This document shows positions 25,856-35,502 of a stretch of DNA of 64,000 nt, piece after piece. Every line of letters starts with the position of its first letter. Positions within the stretch are counted from its first letter, which is position 1. Source of the DNA: SAR92 clade bacterium H231 (GTDB lineage Bacteria > Pseudomonadota > Gammaproteobacteria > Pseudomonadales > Porticoccaceae); the NCBI GenBank assembly GCA_025153775.1, contig JAOALC010000002.1, positions 372,001-436,000 of the forward strand, written 5' to 3'. Position numbers and translations under genes: made by a program. Under the pieces are notes generated by a model that searched no databases, was not told where the DNA came from, and saw nothing but the letters and a program-made list of their open reading frames with translations.

Positions 25856-27925
25856 CTACTCGCCTTTCGACGCCTTGGTAGGTTTCGAATACCGTTCAAA
25901 CCAAGCCAAGATAGCATTGACCTTGGCAAGCAATTGGCTAGGTCGATGTTCAATTTGATGGCTAGCACCGGGTACTCTTACTAACGCCGTATCGACACCT
26001 TCAATCTGTAAAGCATTGAAGTATTGTTCGGCGTCCCAAATCGGTGTCCGCCAATCTTCCTCGCCAGTCATCAGCATGGTTGGGGTGCTCACATTGCCCA
26101 CTAGCGACAATGGTGAGTATGACCAATAATCCGATGGGTTCTCCCAGGGCAGATCAGTAAACCAGTAATTGGCTATGAGCTTATCAAGATCGGAGGTTAA
26201 CGCGAGACTAGTCCAATTGATTACCGGATTTACCGCTACCGCTGCACGAAAACGATCTGTCTTGCCGACGATCCAAGCAGTGAGAGTCCCTCCACCACTA
26301 CCACCAAAAACATAGAGTTGCTGTTTATCGACAAACCCCATGGCAACTGTGTCATCAACCATATCCATAAGATCGTCGTAATCGCGACTTGGAAAATTAA
26401 AGTCAATGGTATGAGCAAAGTCTGCACCATAACCGGTGGAGCCTCGAGGATTACCGTATACCACCACATAGCCCGCCGCCGCATACAACTGATTATTCGC
26501 CGCAAATTGCGGCCCATAGGATGCCCAAGGCCCGCCGTGTATTTGTAGCATCATCGGGTAGGATTTATTGGCATCAAAATTTGGCGGACGCATTATCCAA
26601 TACTGTATTTCGCGTTGATCAACGCTCGACTTAACCGTGCGCTCTTCAACCGTGGCAAGCCGCACAGAATCATGTAGCGAGCGATTGAAGTCGGTGATCA
26701 TCTGCACGCGCCCTTGACGATCAACAACACCCAACTCTGTTGGCGTGATGGTATCTCCCAAGGTTACAGCGGCAACCCCGGCACTGGCCGAAAACTGACC
26801 CTGAACATAGGGTTGATCCAACTCCCATCCAGAAAGCTTATCGGTCAATACTGAAACAGAGCCATCGGCGGCGAACAGCGCCAAAACATTCTGTCCTCGC
26901 TCTTCATACTGAATGTAATGCTGCTGATTATCTGGATGCCAAGCGAAATCAATAACACTTAGGTCATGGTCGCTGGTCAATTCACGGATATCTGATCCGT
27001 CTAGCTTGGCAGTATAAAGCTGGTATTCATGGTAAACGCTAGGCTTATCTTGATGACCAACCCAAGCGATACGCTTACCATCGGGCGATATCTTCGGTGC
27101 CGAATCTGGGCCCGACTGGGTAGTGAATGCACTGAGTTGGCGTGTTTGTAAATCCAGCCTAACAATATCGGTATCCCAAGGCTTATTAACCTTATTTTTA
27201 AAATTAATACTCAGCAATAGACCTGAAGAATCAGGCAGCCATTCGATAGCGCTATTATGATCTTGCTGTCCCTGGGTCAACTGTTGAGCGGCACCACCTT
27301 GTGCCGGCATTAAAAATACCTGATGACGACTAAAGGGCAAGTAGCCAGCACCGTCCACTCTAAACTGGGTGCGCGTTTCAACCACGATAGGCTCTGCCCA
27401 TTCAGCACCCTCAGGTGGAGAAGGTATTGTGCCCATGGTGTCGGGTTCAAAACTGACTGGCATGGTAAAAGCCAACCATTTACCGTCCGGTGAAAAAGCC
27501 AGATTAGCCGGACCTGAGAGGCCCCCACCCAACTCTGTTCTCTTGGAGGAATTCAACTGTTGCACATAGATATGGGATGTATCGCCCTTATAAGCAACAA
27601 AGGCGATGGCGTCTCCAGACTGGGTAAATGCCGCTGCGCCGACTGCATCAAAACCTTTGGATATCTGACGCAGTTTTTTACCCTCGGCATCAATTACCCA
27701 CAAATCATTTTTGCGCTGATCAGTCATAATATCCATAGCGTAGCGATGAAATGCGATGGTCTTTCCGTCTGCTGAAATAATCGGATTAGAGGCATAAGCA
27801 ATCTTAAATATATCCATTGCTGAGATTGGTTCTTTAGCCAAGGTTAGGCTACTCAGTAACAAAGTAGAGAAACTAGTCAGTAGGATTTGTAAGATTGTGC
27901 TTAGCAAAACTTGTGGGGAGTACAT
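25856..27925 (-). CDS. Secreted S9-family prolyl-oligopeptidase-type peptidase
   Basis: A 689-residue serine peptidase. A signal peptide (about residues 1-30, ending LTLA) targets it to the periplasm. Residues about 40-420 form a WD40-like/TolB-type propeller with repeated FSPDGKW and ISPDGKR motifs, and the alpha/beta-hydrolase domain follows with S543 in GGSGGG, D624 in GEEDWRTP and H656 in GASHQ. It cleaves short peptides, often after proline or releasing dipeptides. It heads the minus-strand metabolic run, directly after the receptor gene and its terminator, so it probably processes what the receptor imports. Confidence 0.93.
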   Translation of the reverse strand: MYSPQVLLSTILQILLTSFSTLLLSSLTLAKEPISAMDIFKIAYASNPIISADGKTIAFHRYAMDIMTDQRKNDLWVIDAEGKKLRQISKGFDAVGAAAFTQSGDAIAFVAYKGDTSHIYVQQLNSSKRTELGGGLSGPANLAFSPDGKWLAFTMPVSFEPDTMGTIPSPPEGAEWAEPIVVETRTQFRVDGAGYLPFSRHQVFLMPAQGGAAQQLTQGQQDHNSAIEWLPDSSGLLLSINFKNKVNKPWDTDIVRLDLQTRQLSAFTTQSGPDSAPKISPDGKRIAWVGHQDKPSVYHEYQLYTAKLDGSDIRELTSDHDLSVIDFAWHPDNQQHYIQYEERGQNVLALFAADGSVSVLTDKLSGWELDQPYVQGQFSASAGVAAVTLGDTITPTELGVVDRQGRVQMITDFNRSLHDSVRLATVEERTVKSSVDQREIQYWIMRPPNFDANKSYPMMLQIHGGPWASYGPQFAANNQLYAAAGYVVVYGNPRGSTGYGADFAHTIDFNFPSRDYDDLMDMVDDTVAMGFVDKQQLYVFGGSGGGTLTAWIVGKTDRFRAAVAVNPVINWTSLALTSDLDKLIANYWFTDLPWENPSDYWSYSPLSLVGNVSTPTMLMTGEEDWRTPIWDAEQYFNALQIEGVDTALVRVPGASHQIEHRPSQLLAKVNAILAWFERYSKPTKASKGE

Positions 27926-28005
27926 TTCTGCCTCATGGGTACTAATGAAAAATAGTGGCTCGTGGATTCTGTGATATAAACCCAGTCACCAGATAGCTAA
28001 AACAA

Positions 28006-28057
28006 AAATATCACCCTTAGCAAGCATCGTCCATGACCTTGCAAAAGGGTGATATTT
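28006..28057 (-). terminator. Long hairpin terminator after the module IV TonB receptor
   Basis: A 13-bp outer stem AAATATCACCCTT/AAGGGTGATATTT encloses a second GCAAG/CTTGC pairing. On the minus strand it is followed by TTTTTGTTTT. It separates the receptor gene from the peptidase operon. Confidence 0.88.
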
Positions 28058-28076
28058 ATCGCCTTACTTTATTTAC

Positions 28077-30299
28077 CTATTGGCCAAAGCGCGCGCGCAC
28101 TTCAATGCCAATTGTGCGTGGGCGAATATAGTTGGCACGGCCATCCCCCAGTTCCGTTTCAACCCATGTAAGCCCCTCTTTATCGGTCAGGTTACGTGCG
28201 AATACATCAACCGATACTGAGTCGTTAATCTCAGCGCCAAGGGATAGATTGATTGTGGTGAAGTCACCGGCGGCCAAACCCGACTGCTGCATATTGTTGT
28301 AGTAATCACCAACGTGCGCGATATCAGCCCGCACAAACATCGGACGTCCCGCCATACTAAAGTCAGCCTGTATACCAAGAGACGCTGAAAATTCAGGCGA
28401 TCCAGGAAGCCGATCGCCCGATTTAGCGTTGAGTGCTGCACTATCTTCGGTTAACTCCGCATCGGTGTAGGATAGTCCATAATCTAGACGCAACTCGTCA
28501 GCCAACAATAACTGGCCATCAACTTCCAAACCCCTACTTTCCGCCTCACCGGCATTAGCGATCGTTTCAAAACCACAGTCAAGAATCCGCTTGACCGGAA
28601 TACCTGTCCAATTAACTTGGAAAGCAGCCACATTGAGCGTGGCACGTCCATCGGCAAAGGCAAACTTTCCTCCGACTTCAAAACTATCTAGCTCATCCGA
28701 ATCAATTTGATCTGGTACGCCGGTAGTGTCACATATGTCGGATGGAATTTCAGGATGGGGGCCACCCAGGCGAAACCCTTGAGAAAACGTACCATAAAAT
28801 GAGGTTGTGTCATCATGCCTGTAATTCAAACTAAGTTTATACGTCTGACCCGTGTCATCGCTTTCTACAAAACCTGCCGAATAGCCGCCATTGAACAGAC
28901 CATCATTCTCATCTGGCGAATCCTTCTCATAGTCGTAATGACGAACACCAGCAACAGCGGTTAACTGCTCGGTTAAATCAAATGAGGCCTCACCAAAAAA
29001 TGCAAGCTGCTTTAAGTTATCACCAAACGTACTTTGAAACAGCAGTGCACCCTCAAATAGATCTAGTGCTGGGGCGCCTTCAAACGTCATCTTTTGACCT
29101 GCCGTCCTCTCGTAATCCTGATAAAAGGCACCCACCAAGAACTGCCAAGGTCCATCCAAGCGCGTATTTAACCGCAATTCCTGCGTAAATTGCTCAGCAT
29201 GTGCCGAATCGGCCAGATAGATAGGCATATCATCAACGCCTAACATAGGCCCAAAGTAAGCGCCAAGATCACGATCTTGTAGGGTCTTTGTTTCCGCTTT
29301 CGATGTAGAAGAAAAAAGCTCATAAGAACCCATATCAAGGTTCATTTTTAGACTGGTCACATCTAAATCAATCTTCAGCGACTCACCACTGCCGTCTCTC
29401 CGTTGAAAGGGCGTTCTACTCTTGCCTTCGAGTGCTAACATTGATTCCGGAATACCTGATTGCTCGATATCCTGAGTCATATGACTGAAGGTCACATCAA
29501 AATCATCACTAACCTGCCAGAATGCCGTTATACGGCCACCGGTATACTGATCATCACCTGCTTCACCGCTGGTAACAACACCACCGAATTCGTCAGACCA
29601 GATTTTTTTAGTCGCACTATCGCCAGCAGTATTTTCATAATAACCACTATTATCATAATCGTAGCCGACAATGCGAATGGCAAACTTATCCTCGATCACA
29701 GGTAAGTTAAGCACACCTCGCATCATATTATTCTGTCCACCTAGATCGGCGGTAGATGACGTGGCCCCCGCAACCTCTGCTGAAAAACCACTTAGATCTG
29801 GAGCGTTGGGAATAACCCGAACCGTTCCTGCAATCGAGCCATCGCCATATAGGGTACCTTGTGGACCACGCAGTACCTCAATACGCTGCATATCAATAAA
29901 TTTTAGATCTGGATTACCACCGGCTAAACTACCCATGCCAGTCACTGGCGTTTCATCTATATAGACACCAACAGCAATATCATCCTGCGGTGATGCCGTC
30001 ACCCCACGGATAATAATGCCATTGCGACCTGCTCCACGATCTAAAAAATTAGTGGAGGGTAATGTTCGCAGATAGTCTTCCATTCCAACCATGCCACGCT
30101 TGCTAATCAGATCTTCATCGGCGACGGAGATACTTGCTGGAATATCCAGAGTGCTTGCATCACCTCGTTTTGTCGCGGTCACGAGAATTTCTTGCAATAC
30201 AGCCCCCGCTCCATCGGCACTTGCTGTTTGGGCGCCAAAGCCGCCAGCACATAAGCCGCCTAAAACAGCTGCTAATTTAGCCTTATTACTCAGATTCAT
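28077..30299 (-). CDS. TonB-dependent outer-membrane receptor (module IV)
   Basis: A 740-residue receptor with a signal peptide (about 1-28, ending ASADG), a TonB box (LQEILVTATKRGD), a plug with RIEVLRGPQGTLYG, and a barrel whose last residues are EVRARFGQ. The terminal aromatic sits two residues before the end, which is slightly unusual. It is divergent from a TetR gene at 30519 across about 220 bp. It most likely brings in the peptide-like substrate for the downstream S9 peptidase and amidohydrolase. Confidence 0.92.
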   Translation of the reverse strand: MNLSNKAKLAAVLGGLCAGGFGAQTASADGAGAVLQEILVTATKRGDASTLDIPASISVADEDLISKRGMVGMEDYLRTLPSTNFLDRGAGRNGIIIRGVTASPQDDIAVGVYIDETPVTGMGSLAGGNPDLKFIDMQRIEVLRGPQGTLYGDGSIAGTVRVIPNAPDLSGFSAEVAGATSSTADLGGQNNMMRGVLNLPVIEDKFAIRIVGYDYDNSGYYENTAGDSATKKIWSDEFGGVVTSGEAGDDQYTGGRITAFWQVSDDFDVTFSHMTQDIEQSGIPESMLALEGKSRTPFQRRDGSGESLKIDLDVTSLKMNLDMGSYELFSSTSKAETKTLQDRDLGAYFGPMLGVDDMPIYLADSAHAEQFTQELRLNTRLDGPWQFLVGAFYQDYERTAGQKMTFEGAPALDLFEGALLFQSTFGDNLKQLAFFGEASFDLTEQLTAVAGVRHYDYEKDSPDENDGLFNGGYSAGFVESDDTGQTYKLSLNYRHDDTTSFYGTFSQGFRLGGPHPEIPSDICDTTGVPDQIDSDELDSFEVGGKFAFADGRATLNVAAFQVNWTGIPVKRILDCGFETIANAGEAESRGLEVDGQLLLADELRLDYGLSYTDAELTEDSAALNAKSGDRLPGSPEFSASLGIQADFSMAGRPMFVRADIAHVGDYYNNMQQSGLAAGDFTTINLSLGAEINDSVSVDVFARNLTDKEGLTWVETELGDGRANYIRPRTIGIEVRARFGQ

Positions 30300-30518
30300 A
30301 ATCTTCCCCTGGTTTTGTTGATAACATTTGCAGTTATACGATTTTTATCAAGTCATTCTTAATTATTTGTAGATAACTATATATTTATTTAAAACTCAAA
30401 CCTACTTTAGCCTATGTTTTCATGCATTTAAGGAGCTAAAATTTATATTAATTGTATTTTAAATTAGAGTCAACTACACTTTGTGAGGTTTATCCAGCTT
30501 GATCCAATAAGAGAATCT

Positions 30519-31136
30519 ATGAGCTTAAGACAAATAAATAAAGCCAACCGACAAAAAGTGATAGTTACAAATGCCGCTCGATTTTTCTCCTCCATTGGTT
30601 ACGATCTTACCGCAATAGAAATGGTGGCGGAGCGATCAAATGTCTCGCCGGCCACCATTTATAATCATTTTGAAAATAAGATAGGGTTGTTACTGGCGGT
30701 ATTAATTGATGAAGGCGAGGCGGTTCAGCGTATTGGCGAAAAAATTATTTCGCAGCGACAACGAGCTAATGCAGATGTTATTTATCGCTTAATCGATCTG
30801 TATGTCGATCACCCGATGGAATTTATGAATAAGTCCTGCTGGCGACAAGCACTTGCTGCCTCGACGGCATCTTCAAATAAAAAATTTACTCAAGAATATC
30901 AAAATGTCGATATACAACTGAAAAAACAACTTGTTGAGTTAATGCAAGCTCTGCAAAAAGAGGACGTTTTTATATCACAAGTAGAGCCAAAATCACTGGG
31001 CGAAATTATCTGGAATAATGTTGACCAAATGTTTACCGATTTTATTTCTAATGAAGAGATGTCGCTTAAGGCTTTAAAAATATCATTGAGCAATCAAACT
31101 GGTGCTCTAATGACATTAGCTTTAAAACAAGATTAA
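30519..31136 (+). CDS. TetR-family regulator A (inverted paralogue pair)
   Basis: A 205-residue TetR regulator from the ATG at 30519; an upstream GTG at 30483 is less likely because the paralogue at 34276-34887 begins at the same place. The helix-turn-helix lies at about 25-50 (AIEMVAERSNVSPATIYNHF). It shares long identical blocks with the second TetR, including a 40-residue stretch around EFMNKSCWRQALAAS. It is divergent from the TonB receptor and upstream of the GMC oxidoreductase on the same strand, so it may control both. Confidence 0.9.
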   Translation: MSLRQINKANRQKVIVTNAARFFSSIGYDLTAIEMVAERSNVSPATIYNHFENKIGLLLAVLIDEGEAVQRIGEKIISQRQRANADVIYRLIDLYVDHPMEFMNKSCWRQALAASTASSNKKFTQEYQNVDIQLKKQLVELMQALQKEDVFISQVEPKSLGEIIWNNVDQMFTDFISNEEMSLKALKISLSNQTGALMTLALKQD

Positions 31137-31316
31137 TTTTTATTCTTTAGGAGTGACATTGGGCACTGCAATGAAAATAGGCTTTTTCAACAATAAAACA
31201 TGTTCGACCGGCAGTAATATCACTGCTTTATGGTTCGCCACCAATAGAAGTATATTCAACTCTACGCATCAGCCCTATATATTTTGCAGTGGTTTAGGCA
31301 ATGAGGATTATGCGCG

Positions 31317-32978
31317 ATGCTAAACATAGTAAAGCGCCCTTCCCGGGCCGCCTATGATTATATTATCGTCGGTTCAGGCTCTGCTGGCAGTACAGTCGCC
31401 GGCCGCCTATCAGAAGATAAATCTAAAAAAATTCTCCTAATCGAAGCCGGAGCCAGCGATAGAAATATTTTTATTCAAATGCCTGCTGGGCTGGGTATTC
31501 CTCTGATGAAGGATCGCTACAACTGGAAGTTTTTTGCTGAAAAAGATGACACTTCCGAATCCACCGAAGGGCCCTATACTCCCCGTGGAAAAGTGCTTGG
31601 TGGCTCATCATCAGTCAATGGTATGAATTGGGTGAGAGGAAATAAGGCCGACTATGACAGTTGGCGTGATTTCGGCCTATCTAGTTGGTCTTACGCCCAT
31701 TGTCTGCCCTATTTTAAGCGCAGTGAAAACTATCAACAGGGTGACTCCGCCTATCGAGGTAAAAACGGACCCACCAAGATTATTAAAGCAGAAGCCAGCA
31801 ATCCCCTTTTTCAGGCATTTATTCAAGCTGCAAATCAATATGGTCTGGCACTAAATCAGGATCATAATGGCGCAAGCCAAACTGGGGTACACAAAACTCA
31901 AAGGAACGTTGCCGACGGCATCAGGCATAGTGCATCGCAAGCGTATTTATACGATCAACCAGATAAGCCTAATCTAGACATTCTGATGGAAACCCGCTGC
32001 ACTGCAATAGAATTTTCCGGTGCTGATGCGGTAAAAGTTCATCTCACCCGCCGGGGCGAACATTTTTCCGCTGAGGTAGCTGGCGAACTTATCGTAGCGG
32101 CAGGCGCTATTCAGTCGCCGCAATTACTGATGCTTGCCGGTATTGGCGATACAAATATGCTTGCCGACGCTGGCATCTCGGTGCGTCAGCATATGCCTGG
32201 TGTTGGCGCAAACCTGCAAGATCACCCTGCCTGGTGCTTTGATTATGGTGCCAGCAACCCGCGAGACTCGTTAGCATCAAAGCTGAGTTATTTGGGACGT
32301 TTAAAAATTGGTATGGAATGGTTGCTGGGTAAACGAGGCCTCGGTATTTCAAACCACTTTGAGGTGGGTGCTTTTTTATGCCTAACAGAAAACCAGACAA
32401 TCCCTGAACTACAGATGGAGTGTATCGCTATGAGAGGTGATTTTGCTCCCGAGGGTATTAAGATTGAACCAGGATACCAATGCTTTACCAGCATCCAACG
32501 ACCCACCAGTCGCGGTAAGGTATGGATTGACAACGCTGACCCGATTAAAGCACCTAAATTTCAATTCAATTATCTCAATACTGATTATGATAGAGATATT
32601 GCGGTCGCCGCTATTAAAGCGACTCGGGAGATATTTCAACAGCGCGCATGGAACGGCCGTCTAACAACTGAGTTATCTGGAGTAGATCAGTTAGCGTCTG
32701 ACAGCGATATTATGCAATGGGCCTACGAGCATGTTGAGTCAAACTACCATCCCTGTGGCACTTGTCGTATGGGTCATGACGATCTAGCTGTTACCGATGA
32801 GGCCGGCAAGGTGCATGGCTTTAATAATTTGCGGGTTATTGATGCAGCAATTATTCCATCAATCCCCACCGGTAATCTAAACGCCATAACGGTCATGATC
32901 GCTGAAAAAATTGCTGATAATATTCTTGGCTTAGCGCCACTTGAACCCGAACACTTATTGCGTGACCAACAACAATAA
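31317..32978 (+). CDS. GMC-family FAD oxidoreductase (choline-dehydrogenase-like)
   Basis: A 553-residue flavoprotein of the glucose-methanol-choline family. The FAD-binding GSGSAG is at 19-24, GKVLGGSSSVNGM at 91-103 is the second family signature, the catalytic H478 lies in NYHPCGTCRMG, and N520 in TGNLNA is the second active-site residue. It oxidises an alcohol to an aldehyde, usually passing electrons to the respiratory chain. The following MFS gene starts 19 bp downstream, forming a two-gene unit between the two TetR genes. Confidence 0.93.
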   Translation: MLNIVKRPSRAAYDYIIVGSGSAGSTVAGRLSEDKSKKILLIEAGASDRNIFIQMPAGLGIPLMKDRYNWKFFAEKDDTSESTEGPYTPRGKVLGGSSSVNGMNWVRGNKADYDSWRDFGLSSWSYAHCLPYFKRSENYQQGDSAYRGKNGPTKIIKAEASNPLFQAFIQAANQYGLALNQDHNGASQTGVHKTQRNVADGIRHSASQAYLYDQPDKPNLDILMETRCTAIEFSGADAVKVHLTRRGEHFSAEVAGELIVAAGAIQSPQLLMLAGIGDTNMLADAGISVRQHMPGVGANLQDHPAWCFDYGASNPRDSLASKLSYLGRLKIGMEWLLGKRGLGISNHFEVGAFLCLTENQTIPELQMECIAMRGDFAPEGIKIEPGYQCFTSIQRPTSRGKVWIDNADPIKAPKFQFNYLNTDYDRDIAVAAIKATREIFQQRAWNGRLTTELSGVDQLASDSDIMQWAYEHVESNYHPCGTCRMGHDDLAVTDEAGKVHGFNNLRVIDAAIIPSIPTGNLNAITVMIAEKIADNILGLAPLEPEHLLRDQQQ

Positions 32979-32997
32979 AAAAACAAAGGATTTTATT

Positions 32998-34239
32998 TTG
33001 AATAAACCATCTGCATCTCAGAATGATAATCAGGGGGCATCACCTGAAAGCATCAATGAATTTGATAATCCCACAGCAATTTTTGCAGCCATTATGCTCG
33101 GCTTCGCGGGCACCGGTGTTGCAATGGGCTTACCCCTACTTGTTGGCTCAATGGCAGACTCACTCGGGTTCAATGAGCAACAATTAGGTTGGTTAGCATC
33201 GTCAGATATGGGGGGGTTATTTATTGGCTCGGTACTTACCTCATTTTTTGTAGTCAAATTGAACCGCCGCCATCTCGCGGGACTAGGCCTTATTTTAGTC
33301 ATACTGGGAAATTATCTGTCCACTCAAAATGCGGATCTTTTGCCGTTGATGATGAGTAGACTCGGCGCTGGAATTGGCGCTGGAATATGCTATTCAACCT
33401 GTACTGCAAGCCTTGCGGGAAGTCATAATGCGGCACGCACTTTCAGTATTCTACTTTTCGTTCTGGTAGTAATGAATGCCTTTATTTTCTATATTTTCCC
33501 AATTATTGATGGCCGTTATGGTGTGAATGGCCTGTTTATGTTTTATCTGCTAGAAGCTATTCCATTGCTGCTTATACTGCCTCTCCTTCCTCAGTATTGC
33601 GCAGAGGATAGCGATAAGGTTGCATTAACTAAAGCGACCACTGCCTCCGTATCGCAATCATCTATACCCGAGATATTGCCGCGCTTATGCTTAGCTGCTG
33701 TGTTCAGTTTTTATCTCTTAGTCGGCGCCTACTGGGCCTTCATTGAGCGCGCAGGAGTGGCAGCAGATCTGAGCACCCAATTTATCTCTGAGACCCTGAC
33801 CTGGGGGCAAATATTTAGCCTCTCTGGAACCCTTTTAGCCCTCTGGCTCGCCAGGCAATTTGGTCAATCGAAACCCTTACTCTTTGCATTGATGGTTATG
33901 ATTTTAACAATGCTGACCTTGGCCTTTAAAGTCGATAGTGCGACTTTCATTTTCAGTGTATTTTCTTTTAGTTTTTTCTGGATATTTATTGATGTATTCC
34001 AGCTGGGAACACTGTCCAACATTGATCATTCTGGCCGTTATGCGGCAATGGTCCCAGCCTGTCAGGGTGCAGCACAAGCAATTGCACCAAGTATGGCTGG
34101 CATGTTGCTCTCGTACCAACTGGGATACAGCGCCGTTATGATTATGTGCGCTCTAGCCACGGCTATCGCTCTGTATATTTATCTCTATGTCTACCGACAG
34201 CTACTACAAATAGCACCAGATGTGGCAGATTCGGACTAG
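32998..34239 (+). CDS. MFS transporter (module IV; shared subfamily)
   Basis: A major-facilitator carrier of about 413 residues with twelve predicted helices. I prefer the TTG at 32998, which has an AAAGGA ribosome-binding site eight bases upstream, over the TTG at 32941, which would overlap the GMC gene. The first helix region (LPLLVGSMADSLGFNEQQLGWLASSDMGG) matches the pattern in the two module V MFS proteins at 40648 and 44000, pointing to one subfamily. It probably takes the receptor-imported compound, or a product, across the inner membrane. Confidence 0.87.
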   Translation: MNKPSASQNDNQGASPESINEFDNPTAIFAAIMLGFAGTGVAMGLPLLVGSMADSLGFNEQQLGWLASSDMGGLFIGSVLTSFFVVKLNRRHLAGLGLILVILGNYLSTQNADLLPLMMSRLGAGIGAGICYSTCTASLAGSHNAARTFSILLFVLVVMNAFIFYIFPIIDGRYGVNGLFMFYLLEAIPLLLILPLLPQYCAEDSDKVALTKATTASVSQSSIPEILPRLCLAAVFSFYLLVGAYWAFIERAGVAADLSTQFISETLTWGQIFSLSGTLLALWLARQFGQSKPLLFALMVMILTMLTLAFKVDSATFIFSVFSFSFFWIFIDVFQLGTLSNIDHSGRYAAMVPACQGAAQAIAPSMAGMLLSYQLGYSAVMIMCALATAIALYIYLYVYRQLLQIAPDVADSD

Positions 34240-34275
34240 GGTAATAGGGGCACGATTGATGGCGGGAGATTAGGC

Positions 34276-34887
34276 CTATCCCACGGCCAATATCAGTATA
34301 GTCTCAGTTTGCCTTTTCACCGCACTTTTTAACTCGGCCAGGGGCATTACCTCAGCAGAAATAAAATCGGTAAACATTTGGTTAACATTGTTCCAAATAA
34401 TTTCACCTAATGCTTGCGCATCTACCACCGGCAAAAAGGCATCTTCCTCCTTAAGGGCATGCATTACATCGATAAGCTGTTTCTTCAATTGTTTATCGAC
34501 ATTTTGATATTCTTGAGTAAACTTTTTATTTGAGGACGCTGTGGAAGCAGCAAGGGCCTGCCGCCAACATGACTTATTCATAAACTCCATGGGGTGATCA
34601 ACATACAGCTCAATCAATCGGTAAATAACATCAATATCATTTTTTTGGCGCTGACTAATAACCTTCTCACCAATCTGCTGAACATCTACCCCTTCTTCAA
34701 TTAATACAGCAAGTAATAGCCCTGTCTTATTTTCAAAATTATTGTAGATAGTAGCTGGCGAGACATTGGAGCGTTCGGCGACCATCTCTATTGCCGTTAA
34801 GTCATAACCAATTGAGGAAAAAAACCGCGCGGCGTTGGCAACTATACGCTTTTGCCTATTGGCCTTGTTGGTTTGTCTGAGATTCAT
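34276..34887 (-). CDS. TetR-family regulator B (inverted paralogue pair)
   Basis: A 203-residue TetR protein, visibly most similar to the one at 30519: the first 60 residues differ at only a handful of positions, and the effector domain shares long blocks (VDHPMEFMNKSCWRQALAAS, NKKFTQEYQNVD). The C-terminal 50 residues diverge more. It faces regulator A, with the GMC and MFS genes enclosed between the two. This could give two-signal control of the same genes, or be the trace of an older duplication. Confidence 0.9.
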   Translation of the reverse strand: MNLRQTNKANRQKRIVANAARFFSSIGYDLTAIEMVAERSNVSPATIYNNFENKTGLLLAVLIEEGVDVQQIGEKVISQRQKNDIDVIYRLIELYVDHPMEFMNKSCWRQALAASTASSNKKFTQEYQNVDKQLKKQLIDVMHALKEEDAFLPVVDAQALGEIIWNNVNQMFTDFISAEVMPLAELKSAVKRQTETILILAVG

Positions 34888-35156
34888 ACGATCCTATTGT
34901 CGATTGGAATATAAAAGAGTTATCTGATTACCACCGAAAGTAGCTTTTCCTAATGTAGATGCCAAAGTGTGTCGCCTTGAAGTATGCGGGCATTTTAACC
35001 CTAAATGTTCGGGCTAAGTCAAGAATGTCCGCTCGTCAAAACATATCCCGTTACCATTGTCTCTCGTGCTTGCAAGCCTTATGAGTATAAAATCCGGTTC
35101 CAAAGAGTAATTTCTGACCATGATCGGTAAACGAGCTTCTCTAAGAACGAGCCGTT
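34888..35156. other. Intergenic stretch left of a double attachment site
   Basis: This holds the promoter region of TetR B and then about 200 bp without a supported gene. A plus-strand open frame from 35120 only reads through the repeat DNA and has no gene-like features. Confidence 0.5.
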
Positions 35157-35342
35157 GGTGGAGGCGGCGGGAATTATTCGGGCTTTGCCCTCACCCCCTC
35201 TCAAATAAAAGGCGGCCGCCGTCGCTGCGCTCCCGGGTTGTCTCACCACTTCGTGGTTCGGCTGAACCCGCTACGCGTCTTCATTCCAAAATCGAACGGC
35301 CAATAAAAAACCCCAACCCTGTCGGGTTGAGGTTTTGTTATT
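35157..35342. repeat. Duplicated ssrA 3' end plus terminator (186 bp, diverged)
   Basis: Starts with the 19-nt ssrA 3' core, then carries the same downstream sequence as the two units at 49871 and 50046, including the tmRNA terminator (35311-35336), with an 11-bp net length difference around 35199-35213. It directly adjoins another attachment repeat at 35343, so two sites stand in tandem with nothing between, as also happens next to the real tmRNA gene. Confidence 0.9.
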
Positions 35343-35437
35343 GGTGGAGGCGGCGGGAACTGCACTCCGACTGTAAGCTGTTGATTAATGTAGGTTTAAT
35401 GAGTTTAAAAATCTGCTTTTGTTACATCCTTTGTTAC
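35343..35437. repeat. ssrA 3'-end attachment repeat with 95-bp arm
   Basis: Core GGTGGAGGCGGCGGGAACTG has one difference from the tmRNA end. The tail to the second TTTGTTAC is the same length as that at 15441 and nearly identical. It marks the left end of module V. Confidence 0.88.
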
Positions 35438-35502
35438 TTAAAGCGGCCTCCTCAAAGTAAGACAATGCACCAGGAAAGCGCATATAACTTAAGAAACATT
35501 GG

